Shown here one piece after another: positions 8,251 to 16,320 of a DNA stretch of 64,000 nucleotides (the stretch's first letter is position 1; each line of letters begins with the position of its first letter). Origin of the DNA: JANSYL01 sp965229695 (lineage in GTDB: Bacteria > Pseudomonadota > Alphaproteobacteria > Rhodobacterales > Rhodobacteraceae); contig OZ245921.1 in the NCBI GenBank assembly GCA_965229695.1, forward strand, positions 1,116,001-1,180,000, written 5' to 3'. The notes below the pieces were generated by a model. It was not told where the DNA came from, searched no databases, and worked only from the letters and a program-made list of their open reading frames with translations. The translations under genes and the position numbers were made by a program.

Positions 8251-8325
8251 ATCAATACACCCAAGTTGTGTTTTCTTCCGAAGGCGTTAAGCCTTGGACA
8301 GGGACAAAACTTGGACGGTTCGACG

Positions 8326-9651
8326 ATGCGACTATTCCTGCTGCTATGCCTGTTGGTGCTCGCGCCGCTGGCCGCTGGTGCGCAAACTGAAGGCACCCAA
8401 CCCGACGGCACAATCGCCGTCGAAAGCGATCGGGCACAGGATTACGCCACGCGCGACCGGATCATGGACATCATCGGCCAGCTTGAGGGTTATGAGGATG
8501 TGCGCGCGACCGTTTCCAACGGCATCGTCACCTTGCGCGGCACGGTCGTGGATGCGAGCCGGATCGAAGCGCTGAACGAGCTTGTTGCGCGGGTGGAAGG
8601 CGTTGTGGCCATCGAAAACGACGTGCAGGAAAGCACCGATGTGGTCGAACGGCTGAACCCCGCGATTGAACGGATCGAGGCTCGGTTACAGCAGATCCTG
8701 GCCTTTTCGCCTCTGATTTTGATCGCAGCGGCAGCGGGCGCGGCCACCGTTTGGTTCGGTTTCTTTCTTGCCCGCCGCCGCTGGCCCTGGGACCGGATCG
8801 CGCCAAACGCCTTTATTGCCGATATCTACAGGCAGATCGTCCGCCTGGCCTTCTTTGTGTTGGGGGTTGTGCTGGCGCTAGACCTGCTGAACGCGACAGC
8901 GCTTTTGGGTACGATTTTGGGGGCGGCCGGTATCGTGGGTTTGGCGATTGGTTTTGCGGTCCGCGACACGGTGGAAAACTTCATTTCCTCGATCATGCTG
9001 TCGATCCGACAGCCGTTTCGCCCCAAGGATCTGGTCGAGATCGAAGGCGATATGGGCCATGTCATTCGCCTGACCAGTCGCGCTACGATCCTTCTAAGCT
9101 TGGATGGCAATCACATCCGCATCCCCAATGCGACGGTCTTCAAAGCCAAGATCATCAACTATTCCCGCAATGACGAGCGCCGTTTTACCTTTGTGCTTGG
9201 GATCGACCCCAATGCCGATATCGCCGAAGCGCAAAAGATCATGTTAGCCGCGCTACAAGAACTGCCCTTTGTTCTGGAAAGCCCCGGCCCCGGCGTCTGG
9301 GTGAACGAGGTCGGCGATAGCACCATCAACATCACCGCCGCCGCCTGGATCATGCAGCACCAAACCTCCATCGGTATGGCCAAGGGGGAGGCGATCCGCG
9401 TTGTGAAAGCCCGGCTGGAGGCCGCAGGGATTGGTTTGCCCGAACCGACCTATCGCCTCATCGGCGCCGGTGGCGTGGCTGCCGCCGACCCGGTGGAGGC
9501 CCCGGCAAGCCGCCCGGCCCCGGCGGCGGGGCCCGTCGAGGCACAACATGTCGGTGCTGACGAAGCCCAAGCGCTGGAAGAGATCATCGAAGCCGAACGC
9601 GAAGCGCTACCCGATGATGATCTGCTCCGCCGCGAGGCACCCCAGGAATAG
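8326..9651 (+). CDS. MscS-family mechanosensitive channel with N-terminal BON domain
   Basis: 441 residues from ATG 8326; the frame is open further upstream but the signal peptide MRLFLLLCLLVLAPLAAGA fixes this start. A BON domain (about 40-105, VRATVSNGIVTLRGTVVDA) lies in the periplasmic N-terminus. Then TM helices (FSPLILIAAAAGAATVWF; AFFVLGVVLALDLL; the pore-lining GTILGAAGIVGLAIGFAVRD) and the MscS beta domain (IRQPFRPKDLVEIEGDMGHV). The last ~70 residues are Ala/Pro/Glu-rich and presumably disordered. It should act as an osmotic safety valve in the inner membrane. BON domains bind phospholipids, so a membrane-contact or gating role is plausible but inferred. It is 75 bases after kdsA and may be independent of the capsule genes. 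Confidence 0.88.
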   Translation: MRLFLLLCLLVLAPLAAGAQTEGTQPDGTIAVESDRAQDYATRDRIMDIIGQLEGYEDVRATVSNGIVTLRGTVVDASRIEALNELVARVEGVVAIENDVQESTDVVERLNPAIERIEARLQQILAFSPLILIAAAAGAATVWFGFFLARRRWPWDRIAPNAFIADIYRQIVRLAFFVLGVVLALDLLNATALLGTILGAAGIVGLAIGFAVRDTVENFISSIMLSIRQPFRPKDLVEIEGDMGHVIRLTSRATILLSLDGNHIRIPNATVFKAKIINYSRNDERRFTFVLGIDPNADIAEAQKIMLAALQELPFVLESPGPGVWVNEVGDSTINITAAAWIMQHQTSIGMAKGEAIRVVKARLEAAGIGLPEPTYRLIGAGGVAAADPVEAPASRPAPAAGPVEAQHVGADEAQALEEIIEAEREALPDDDLLRREAPQE

Positions 9652-9685
9652 GATCAGACCCACCGATTTTTTGCCGTCTTTTGAC

Positions 9686-9714
9686 TTGATCCCCCTGCAA
9701 GCTCAGCGTAACTA
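9686..9714 (+). promoter_or_regulatory. Predicted sigma70 promoter of tRNA-Gln
   Basis: TTGATC (9686-9691), a 17-base spacer, then TAACTA (9709-9714). The spacing is optimal and the -10 box ends 12 bases before the mature tRNA 5' end, so transcription would begin about 6 bases upstream of it. Confidence 0.6.
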
Positions 9715-9726
9715 GCGCGGCACGGT

Positions 9727-9801
9727 TGGGGTGTAGCCAAGCGGTAAGGCAGCGGTTTTTGGTACCGTGTACCGTAGGTTCGAATCCTACCACCCCAGCC
9801 A
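9727..9801 (+). tRNA. tRNA-Gln (anticodon TTG)
   Basis: A 75-base cloverleaf. Acceptor TGGGGTG (9727-9733) pairs with CACCCCA (9791-9797), followed by discriminator G and an encoded CCA (9799-9801). The D arm is GCCAAGCGGTAAGGC. The anticodon arm GCGGT-TTTTGGT-ACCGT reads anticodon TTG for glutamine CAA codons. The T arm is GTAGG-TTCGAAT-CCTAC. No integrase or att-like repeat follows it. Confidence 0.97.
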
Positions 9802-10037
9802 ATTCTCCAAGAAGCCGACCAAGTGACAGTTCGCGAGCGCCCGGCGCAGGCGGTGACGCGTTCAATCGCGCCGCGGACGCCGCGCCAATGCCCGGCCCCC
9901 CAGCCCTCGCGTGCCAAATTTTCGTAGGGGAGCCATACGTTGGTGCGCCTAGGCCGTGGCCGCATTCGGGGCGATATTTGCCCCAGACCGCACCAAGCAT
10001 GGCGTTTGGTGGATCGTTATCAGAGGATCTGGATCAC

Positions 10038-10325
10038 ATGTCAGAGTTCATTCAAGACGCATCGGTGAAGCTTGGCGCGATGCTGAAAGGGCCCATCGAC
10101 GGGACCGCTAAATTTCAAATCCAGGGCGAAGGTTCCCTGATGCTGTCGGGCACCGAGATTCGCATTGCCGATGAGGACGCAGACGTTGTGTTGACCGCCG
10201 ATCGCGACACCTTTGCGCAAATCCTTGAGGGCAACCTGGCTCCACCCGCTGCCTATATGTCGGGTGCGATGACCATGGAAGGGGACATGGGCCTGTTCAT
10301 GGCAATGGGCAGCGCGCTGGGCTAA
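10038..10325 (+). CDS. SCP2 sterol-binding domain protein
   Basis: 95 residues made up only of the SCP2-like fold (GTAKFQIQGEGSLMLSGTEIRI ... ADVVLTADRDTFAQILEGNLAPPAAYMSGAMTMEGDMGLFMAMGSAL). The APPAAYMSGAMTMEGDMG block is the usual C-terminal SCP2 helix region lining a hydrophobic tunnel. Such proteins carry or present lipids or acyl-CoAs; bacterial targets are largely unknown. Start is the ATG at 10038 with GAGGATCTGG upstream; the frame continues back into the tRNA but is not coding there. It is followed by a strong terminator and convergent with the acyl-CoA synthetase, next to a beta-oxidation island. Confidence 0.85.
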   Translation: MSEFIQDASVKLGAMLKGPIDGTAKFQIQGEGSLMLSGTEIRIADEDADVVLTADRDTFAQILEGNLAPPAAYMSGAMTMEGDMGLFMAMGSALG

Positions 10326-10350
10326 CCCGATCTGATCGAACAAACGAAAG

Positions 10351-10382
10351 ACCCGCGGTCGGTGATCGACCGCGGGTTTTTT
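10351..10382 (+). terminator. Rho-independent terminator of the SCP2 gene
   Basis: ACCCGCGGTCG (10351-10361), 5-base loop, CGACCGCGGGT (10367-10377), then a run of T to 10382. Perfect 11-bp stem. On the other strand the T-tract is weak, so it mainly serves the + gene. Confidence 0.9.
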
Positions 10383-10385
10383 GGT

Positions 10386-12287
10386 TTAGCCAGCCACCTC
10401 ACACCAGCGCCACGGGATCACATAGCCTGACAGCACAGTATTGATCTGCTCGGCATCCGCATCGCGCTTGGCCGCGAGGATGGCGATCAGCCCACGCTCC
10501 TTATCCTCAACAACCTCAAGCACCTGCGCCGCGACACCGGCATCAGCCAAGGCCGCGCTGTAAACACGCGCAATCGCGCGCTTGCGAAGCTCGGGTTTGA
10601 AGACCTTGCCGACATGGGTCACCGGCATCGCCTCGACAATTTCGATATGCTTGGGCACCGCGGCCCGTTCATGGATGTGGGACGCCGCGAAAGCCTGAAG
10701 CGCCTCGGCCTCCAGCGTGGCCCCAGCGACAAGTTCGACATAGGCGCAGGGCACCTCACCCGAGTGCAAATCGGGCTGGCCGACCGCGGCCGCCAAAGAC
10801 ACATCATGATGGGCCAAAAGCGTATCTTCGATCTCAGCAGGGTCGATATTGTGGCCCCCGCGAATGATCAGATCTTTGGCGCGACCGGTGATCCAGACAT
10901 AGCCGTCGGGGTCGATCCGCCCCAGATCGCCCGTGCGCAGATATCCGTCGGGGGTGAACAACCCCTCATTCCGATCCTGCTCTAGATAGGTTTTGCTGGG
11001 AATGGCGCTGGGCGATTGCAGGCAAATCTCGCCGATCTCATCGGTCTCGCACACCCGCCGCACATCCCCATCGGCGCTGATATCCAAGATTTTCACATCG
11101 CAATACCGCACCGCTTGCCCGACCGAGCCGATCTTTTTCTCACCAAGGACCGGGTTCAGGGTGACCATGCAGGTGTTTTCGGTCATCCCATACCCTTCCA
11201 GGATCTCAAGCCCGGTGGCCTTTTCGAACCGCTTGAACAGTTCGGTGGGCATCGGGGCCGAGCCGCTGATGGCGTAGCGCAGGCTGGACACATCAGCGTC
11301 GACAGGCTGCTGCATCAAGGCCGAGGCGGCGGTGGGAACCATGACCAGGAAGCTGGCCTTATAACGTTCGGTCAGTTTCCAGAAATTCTCGAAAACGCCA
11401 TCGCCGCGATACCCCTGGGGGGTGGGCAAGACCATATGTGCACCCGATTGCAAGACGGTGCCCAAAACGGAATGCCCGGCCAAAACATGGAACATCGGCA
11501 ATGGGCACAAGAAGCAGTCGGTCTCCGAAACGACATCCAGAAACATCCATCCCTGATAGATGACGCCTGAGGTAAAATGCTGCGCAACCTTGGGGGTGCC
11601 GGTCGTGCCGCCGGTATGGAAATAAGACACCACGCGGTCTTGATCCGATGGGGTAAAGCTCAGTTGATCACCGGACTGCTTACGCAGTTCCGAGCGGAAC
11701 GAGAGAACCTTGGCATGGTGTTTGTTCGGGTTTTTTGGGCGCAGCAGTGGCGCGAGCCAGGATTTTGGCGGCGACAGATGCGGAAGCAGATCAACCTCTA
11801 GCACCGTTTTGACACTGGGCGCATGGGCCACGGCCTCTGCCGTTTTCTGGGCTAGGTCGGTCTTGGGGAATGACCGCAAGGTTACAACCACCTTGGCCTT
11901 GGTTTCGCGCAAGATCGCCGCGATTTGCTGAGCCTCTAGCAATGGGTTGATCGGGTTGACGATGCCGGCGCACATGGCCCCAAGCATCGCAATGACCGTT
12001 TCCGGCGCATTGGGCAGGATCAGCGCAACCGCATCGCCTTCACCCACGCCCAAACTGCGGAACAGATTGGCGGCTTTTGTCACCTGTTCCAGCAGATCCG
12101 CGTGGGTCAGCGTCAGCGCTTTGTCGCCCGGCCCGGATGTCAGTTGAAAACTCATGGCCGGGCGCGCGGCGAATTCTTTGCCCGCATGGCGCACCACGTC
12201 ATATATGCTGTGGAACGGCTGCGTCTGGGCCCAGTCGGCGCTGGCGGGATGGCGTGAAAAATCAGCCACGTCAGATTGCGTGTTCAT
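10386..12287 (-). CDS. Acyl-CoA synthetase (AMP-forming, ANL superfamily)
   Basis: 633-residue adenylating enzyme that should activate a carboxylic acid to its acyl-CoA through an acyl-AMP intermediate. Motifs: P-loop-like TGGTTGTPK at 225-233, EGYGMTE at 364-370, YLRTGDLGRIDPDGY and the hinge GRAKDLIIRGGHNIDPAEIE, then the C-terminal lysine in THVGKVFKPELRK. It lacks membrane segments. It is the last gene of the leftward run thiolase, FadB-like, SDR, SDR, with a larger gap (about 110 bases) before it, so an extra promoter is possible. The substrate is unknown; medium or long acyl chains or aryl-aliphatic acids are plausible given the neighbours. The 3' end abuts the SCP2 terminator. Confidence 0.85.
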   Translation of the reverse strand: MNTQSDVADFSRHPASADWAQTQPFHSIYDVVRHAGKEFAARPAMSFQLTSGPGDKALTLTHADLLEQVTKAANLFRSLGVGEGDAVALILPNAPETVIAMLGAMCAGIVNPINPLLEAQQIAAILRETKAKVVVTLRSFPKTDLAQKTAEAVAHAPSVKTVLEVDLLPHLSPPKSWLAPLLRPKNPNKHHAKVLSFRSELRKQSGDQLSFTPSDQDRVVSYFHTGGTTGTPKVAQHFTSGVIYQGWMFLDVVSETDCFLCPLPMFHVLAGHSVLGTVLQSGAHMVLPTPQGYRGDGVFENFWKLTERYKASFLVMVPTAASALMQQPVDADVSSLRYAISGSAPMPTELFKRFEKATGLEILEGYGMTENTCMVTLNPVLGEKKIGSVGQAVRYCDVKILDISADGDVRRVCETDEIGEICLQSPSAIPSKTYLEQDRNEGLFTPDGYLRTGDLGRIDPDGYVWITGRAKDLIIRGGHNIDPAEIEDTLLAHHDVSLAAAVGQPDLHSGEVPCAYVELVAGATLEAEALQAFAASHIHERAAVPKHIEIVEAMPVTHVGKVFKPELRKRAIARVYSAALADAGVAAQVLEVVEDKERGLIAILAAKRDADAEQINTVLSGYVIPWRWCEVAG

Positions 12288-12397
12288 GAATCCTCCCTTG
12301 GGGAATTGGCCGCAGACACCGCATGACGGATGTCTTGCAAGCCGGTTAAAGGCCTCTTCCCGCGACAGCCTCCTTCATCGCGGGAAAGGCGAGGGTG

Positions 12398-13311
12398 TCA
12401 GCCGCTCTGCCCTTTCGCGGCGAGGGCGAGGAACTTCGATGTTGCGCCCATGGAAGCGGAGTGGAAATCCAAGGCCGCAGGGTCAGAGATTTGCGACCAA
12501 TGTGCGGCAACGCCTTCGGCGGTCTGCGCCTCGGGCGGCAACCAGACCCCCTTGCTTTCGCCGATATGCACTTGCGCATACCCGCCTGCCGTGCAGCTAA
12601 GGATCGTGCGCGACGGGGCATCTTGCGACACCAGGAAAACAGCCGCCGCTGTGATCGCTTCGGGTGTCATCAGCTCCAGCATCTGTGGTGGAATTCCCAA
12701 GCCTTCGGTCATGCGGGTCTTGGCCGATGGTGCCAGCAGATTGGTGTGGATTTTGTACTTTGCCCCTTCCAGATGCAGCGCATTCATCAAGCCGATCATC
12801 CCGGCTTTTGCGGCCCCGTAGTTGGCTTGGCCAAAAATACCGAACAGGCCCGAGGGGGATGAGGTGCACAAAATCCGCCCATAACCCTGCTCGCGCATCA
12901 CCGGCCAAACAGCCATGCAACAGGCGGCGGTGCCAACCAGATGCACGTTCAGAACGTCGCGAAAATCATCCAAGCTCATTTTGCCAAAGGATTTGTCGCG
13001 CAGGATGCCCGCGTTGTTGATCATGATGTCGACGCGACCCCAGGCGTCGCGCGCCGCCTCGACCATATCGTTGACCTGAGCTTCGTTGGTGACATCGGCG
13101 AAATTGGCCATCGCCTCACCACCGGCGGCGCGAATTTCAGCCACCACAGCCTCGGCCGCGGTCGAGGAACTGCCCTGACCGTCGCAAGCCCCGCCCAGAT
13201 CATTGACCACCACCTTGCAGCCACGGCGCGCAAGCTCCAACGCGTGCGAGCGTCCAAGACCACCCCCGCACCGGTGATAATAGCAACCTGACCTTCGAAC
13301 CCTATCGACAT
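12398..13311 (-). pseudogene. (3R)-hydroxyacyl-CoA dehydrogenase-type SDR, single-base frameshift near the 5' end
   Basis: The N-terminus MSIGFEGQVAIITGAG is encoded from 13311, then the frame breaks at a run of five C on the + strand (13263-13267). The rest (LELARRGCKVVVNDLGG ... NNAGILRDKSFGKMS ... YGAAKAG ... through 12398) is in another frame. Adding one G to the run restores GAGGGLGRSHALELARRG, the full glycine motif, and a protein of about 304 residues. NDLGG with NNAGILRDKSF is typical of the dehydrogenase domain of peroxisomal multifunctional enzyme type 2. Catalytic Tyr/Lys (YGAAK) are intact. As given the gene is broken; a homopolymer sequencing error or phase variation are alternatives. 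A TTG at 13240 could only start a protein without the NAD site. Confidence 0.8.
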
Positions 13312-13323
13312 GGCATCCATTCC

Positions 13324-14100
13324 TTACGTGATCGTGCTGAGGCCGCCATCGCAGGGGATATTGGCCCCAACGGTATTCTGACTGGCGCGCGCCGCCAGGA
13401 ACAGGGCCACACCGCCCAGATCCTCGGGTTCTCCAATGCGTTTGATCGGAATGGCGGCGGCCACCGAGTCGCCGCCTGCATCCAGCAAAGCCGCCGTCAT
13501 CTTGGAGCGGAACGGGCCGGGCGAGATGCTATTGACGTGGACATGATCGCGCACCATGCGCTTGGCCATATGCCGGGTCAGCATTAACACCGCCGCCTTG
13601 GAGGTGGAGTACGAGAAGTTATCGGTGACAGGCACCTTTGTGCCATCCATCGAGGCGATGTTGATCACCCGCGCTGGCGCATCAGCCGAGGCATTCTTTT
13701 TCAGCAGCGGGTAAAGCTTCTGCGTCAGAAAGAACAAACCTTTCACATTCAGGTCCATGACCCGATCCCAACCGCTTTCCGGAAACGCCTCGAACGGGGC
13801 GCCCCATGTGGCGCCAGCGTTGTTGACCAGCACATCAATCGCATCGGTTTGCTCGGCGACCGTGGCCGCAAAGGCGGTGACGCCATCAACCGTCGACAAA
13901 TCGGCGGCAACGGCCACGCATTCTCCGAACTCGGACAGCCGCTTTTGCGTTTCGGTCAGCGCCTCAACCTTGCGCGCGGTGATGTAGACACGCTTCATCC
14001 CCGCTTGCAGATAGGCGGTTGCGATCATCTCGCCGATCCCGCGCGAGCCGCCGGTGACGATGGCGGTTTTGCCGCTGACATCAAAAAGCGAATGCATCAT
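13324..14100 (-). CDS. SDR family oxidoreductase (FabG/RhlG-like)
   Basis: 258 residues of a classical short-chain dehydrogenase. The cofactor motif TGGSRGIG is near residue 16, NNAG near 92, and catalytic YSTSK near 163. The C-terminal CDGGLSTIT is the usual SDR ending. It would reduce or oxidise a 3-oxo or 3-hydroxyacyl substrate with NAD(P)(H). SITARKVEAL-type residues after the glycine motif (VYITARK, basic) hint at NADP preference, as in RhlG-like proteins. It lies 14 bases after the FadB-like gene and 12 before the broken SDR, so it is one operon. The ATG pair at 14100 and 14097 follows AAGGAGACAG. Confidence 0.85.
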   Translation of the reverse strand: MMHSLFDVSGKTAIVTGGSRGIGEMIATAYLQAGMKRVYITARKVEALTETQKRLSEFGECVAVAADLSTVDGVTAFAATVAEQTDAIDVLVNNAGATWGAPFEAFPESGWDRVMDLNVKGLFFLTQKLYPLLKKNASADAPARVINIASMDGTKVPVTDNFSYSTSKAAVLMLTRHMAKRMVRDHVHVNSISPGPFRSKMTAALLDAGGDSVAAAIPIKRIGEPEDLGGVALFLAARASQNTVGANIPCDGGLSTIT

Positions 14101-14114
14101 CTGTCTCCTTTTCT

Positions 14115-16295
14115 TTAGGCGGCAAAACGGGCGTAGAACGTGTCGTCGGCCTCGGCGATCTCACGCAGCAGCTTGGGGGCTTGGAAACGGGAGCCGTGCT
14201 TGGCTTCCAGCGCATCGCAGATGCGCACCGCCTCCGCCGCGCCGATGATGTCGAGCCACGAGAACGGGCCACCCGACCAGGGCGCAAATCCCCAGCCCAG
14301 AACCGCACCCACATCACCTTCGCGGATATCTTCCAGCACGCCTTCTTCCAGCGCGCGCACGGCTTCGAGCACCTGCACCATCATCAGGCGGTTCTTAACC
14401 TCTTCCACATCAGGCTGATCATCGCTGAGCGGGAAAGCTTCATTGAAGCCGCGCCACAAACGCAGACGTTTGCCCTTTTCGTCATACTCATACATGCCCG
14501 CCTTGGACTTCCGGCCCAACCGGCCCTGGCTTTCCAGGAACTCGACGGTTTTGAAGGTCAGCGGATCGACGGCATCCTCGCCTTCCTCGGCCATGGTGGC
14601 GCGCATGATGCGCCCGGCCAGATCGATGCTGGTTTCATCCATCAACTGAAGCGGCCCCACAGGGAACCCCAGAAGGCGCGCGGCGTTGTCGATCAAAGGC
14701 AGCGCGATCCCCTCGGCCGCCATGCGAAACGCCTCATTGCCCGAGGGGATGATGCAGCGATTGGCATAGAAGAACCGGGCGTCGTTCACGACAATCGGGG
14801 TCTTTTTGATCTGCCGCACGAAGTCCAGCGCTTTGGCAACAGCCCGGTCGCCGGTGGCCGCGCCTTTGATGATCTCGACCAACATCATCTTATCAACGGG
14901 TGAGAAGAAGTGGATGCCGATGAACTGTTCGGGACGCACGGATGCCTTTGCCAAGCCGGTGATCGGCAAGGTCGATGTGTTCGAGGCGAAGATGCAGTCT
15001 TCAGGGATAATCGCCTCGACCTTTTGGGTCATCTCGGCCTTGACCTTGGGGTCTTCGAACACCGCTTCGACAATCAGGTCGCAGTCCTTGAGTGCCGCAA
15101 GGTCGGTCGTGGGCGTGATCCGGGCTAAGGTTTCAGCCCGCTTTTCATCGGTGGATTTGCCGCGCATCACGGCCTTGTCCAACAGTGTTTCGGAATAGGA
15201 CTTGCCCTTTTCAGCGGCCTCCAGATTTTGGTCGATCAGAACAACCTCAATCCCCGCACGCGCCGATACATACGCAATGCCCGCGCCCATCATGCCAGCG
15301 CCCAGAATGCCAACCTTTTTGACGCTTTGATCCGGGGCCTCTGGGCGATTTGCACCTTTTTCGAGGGCGGTTTTGTTCAAAAACAGCGTGCGGATCATTG
15401 CCGCCGAAGAGGGGTTGAGCAGGATCTGCGTGTTCCAGCGCGCCTCAACCTTCAGCGCGGTGTCAAAGGGCACCAGCGCGCCTTCGAAAATCGCCTTTAG
15501 CAATGCGTGTGAGGCGGGAAAGGCCCCCCAGGATTTGCCGTTCACCATGACCGAGGTGCCCGCCATGGTCGGCATGCCCTGCGGCGTATAGGGCGCGCCG
15601 CCGGGCATTTTATATCCCTTTTTGTCCCAATCCTTGACCAGATCGTCGTCCCCCGCCTGCAACACCCAGGCGCGCGCGGCGGCAAGCGGATCTTCGGCAA
15701 TTTCATGCACCAGGCCCGCGCGCTTGGCCGCTTCGGGATCAACGGTTTTGCCTTGCAGCAGATAGGGCGCAGCCCCCATCACACCGAATTTGCGCACCAT
15801 GCGCGTGGTGCCGCCCGCGCCAGGAAAGACACCAACCATGATCTCGGGCAGACCAATTTTGGCCTTGGGGTTGGGAGCGGCAAAAATCCGGTGGGTGGCC
15901 AAGGCAATTTCATACCCGATCCCAAGCGCCGTGCCCGGCAACGCCACCGCATAGGGTTTGCCGCCCTTATGGGTCTTGGCATCCATCGTGTTGCGTTCAA
16001 TTGAACGCAGAATGCCATGCAGCCGCATGTTCCAGTCATGCATCGCCGCCGGGTCACCGCCCGTCCGTTCACGCACTTGCGACAGCACGTTCAAATCCAT
16101 GCCACCCGCGAAACTATCCGCTTTGGCGGAGGTGATCACGACACCTTTGATCGCACCATCGCCATTGGCCTGATCGACCAGGGCCGCCAGGTCTTCGACC
16201 GCTTCCAGGGTCAGCACATTCATTGACGCCCCGGGCATATCCCAGGTGATCGTCGCGATCCCCTCCGCGTCTGTTTTGAGCGTAAAGTCAGCCAT
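14115..16295 (-). CDS. FadB/FadJ-like bifunctional enoyl-CoA hydratase / 3-hydroxyacyl-CoA dehydrogenase
   Basis: 726 residues from ATG 16295 (GGAGAT upstream; the frame is open to 16412 but without family similarity). Order: crotonase domain about 1-200, linker, NAD-binding 3-hydroxyacyl-CoA dehydrogenase domain from about 327 with GAGMMG (332-337), catalytic His462 in GIHFFSP, and the C-terminal dimerisation domain with GRLGRKSKAGMYEY. It catalyses two steps of beta-oxidation. Glu151 in LPEIMVG matches the first hydratase acid (E119 of E. coli FadB); at the second acid (E139) this protein appears to have Pro177 in AAPYLLQG, so hydratase activity may be altered. It pairs with the thiolase 25 bases upstream. 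Confidence 0.9.
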   Translation of the reverse strand: MADFTLKTDAEGIATITWDMPGASMNVLTLEAVEDLAALVDQANGDGAIKGVVITSAKADSFAGGMDLNVLSQVRERTGGDPAAMHDWNMRLHGILRSIERNTMDAKTHKGGKPYAVALPGTALGIGYEIALATHRIFAAPNPKAKIGLPEIMVGVFPGAGGTTRMVRKFGVMGAAPYLLQGKTVDPEAAKRAGLVHEIAEDPLAAARAWVLQAGDDDLVKDWDKKGYKMPGGAPYTPQGMPTMAGTSVMVNGKSWGAFPASHALLKAIFEGALVPFDTALKVEARWNTQILLNPSSAAMIRTLFLNKTALEKGANRPEAPDQSVKKVGILGAGMMGAGIAYVSARAGIEVVLIDQNLEAAEKGKSYSETLLDKAVMRGKSTDEKRAETLARITPTTDLAALKDCDLIVEAVFEDPKVKAEMTQKVEAIIPEDCIFASNTSTLPITGLAKASVRPEQFIGIHFFSPVDKMMLVEIIKGAATGDRAVAKALDFVRQIKKTPIVVNDARFFYANRCIIPSGNEAFRMAAEGIALPLIDNAARLLGFPVGPLQLMDETSIDLAGRIMRATMAEEGEDAVDPLTFKTVEFLESQGRLGRKSKAGMYEYDEKGKRLRLWRGFNEAFPLSDDQPDVEEVKNRLMMVQVLEAVRALEEGVLEDIREGDVGAVLGWGFAPWSGGPFSWLDIIGAAEAVRICDALEAKHGSRFQAPKLLREIAEADDTFYARFAA

Positions 16296-16320
16296 TTTGA
16301 AATCTCCAATCCGCGGGGTG

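Noticed and set aside
9727..10037. Possible integrated element next to the tRNA-Gln gene
   Set aside because: tRNA 3' ends are common integration sites, but there is no integrase, no repeated copy of the tRNA end nearby, and gene content continues normally.
9726..10325. Long open frame starting inside the tRNA and running through the SCP2 gene
   Set aside because: The first ~100 codons cover the tRNA and non-coding DNA with shadow-like composition; only the part from 10038 matches the SCP2 fold and has a ribosome site.
13021..13320. Separate small gene encoding MSIGFEGQVAIITGAG
   Set aside because: It is the N-terminus of the frameshifted SDR; after the G-run its translation loses all family similarity.
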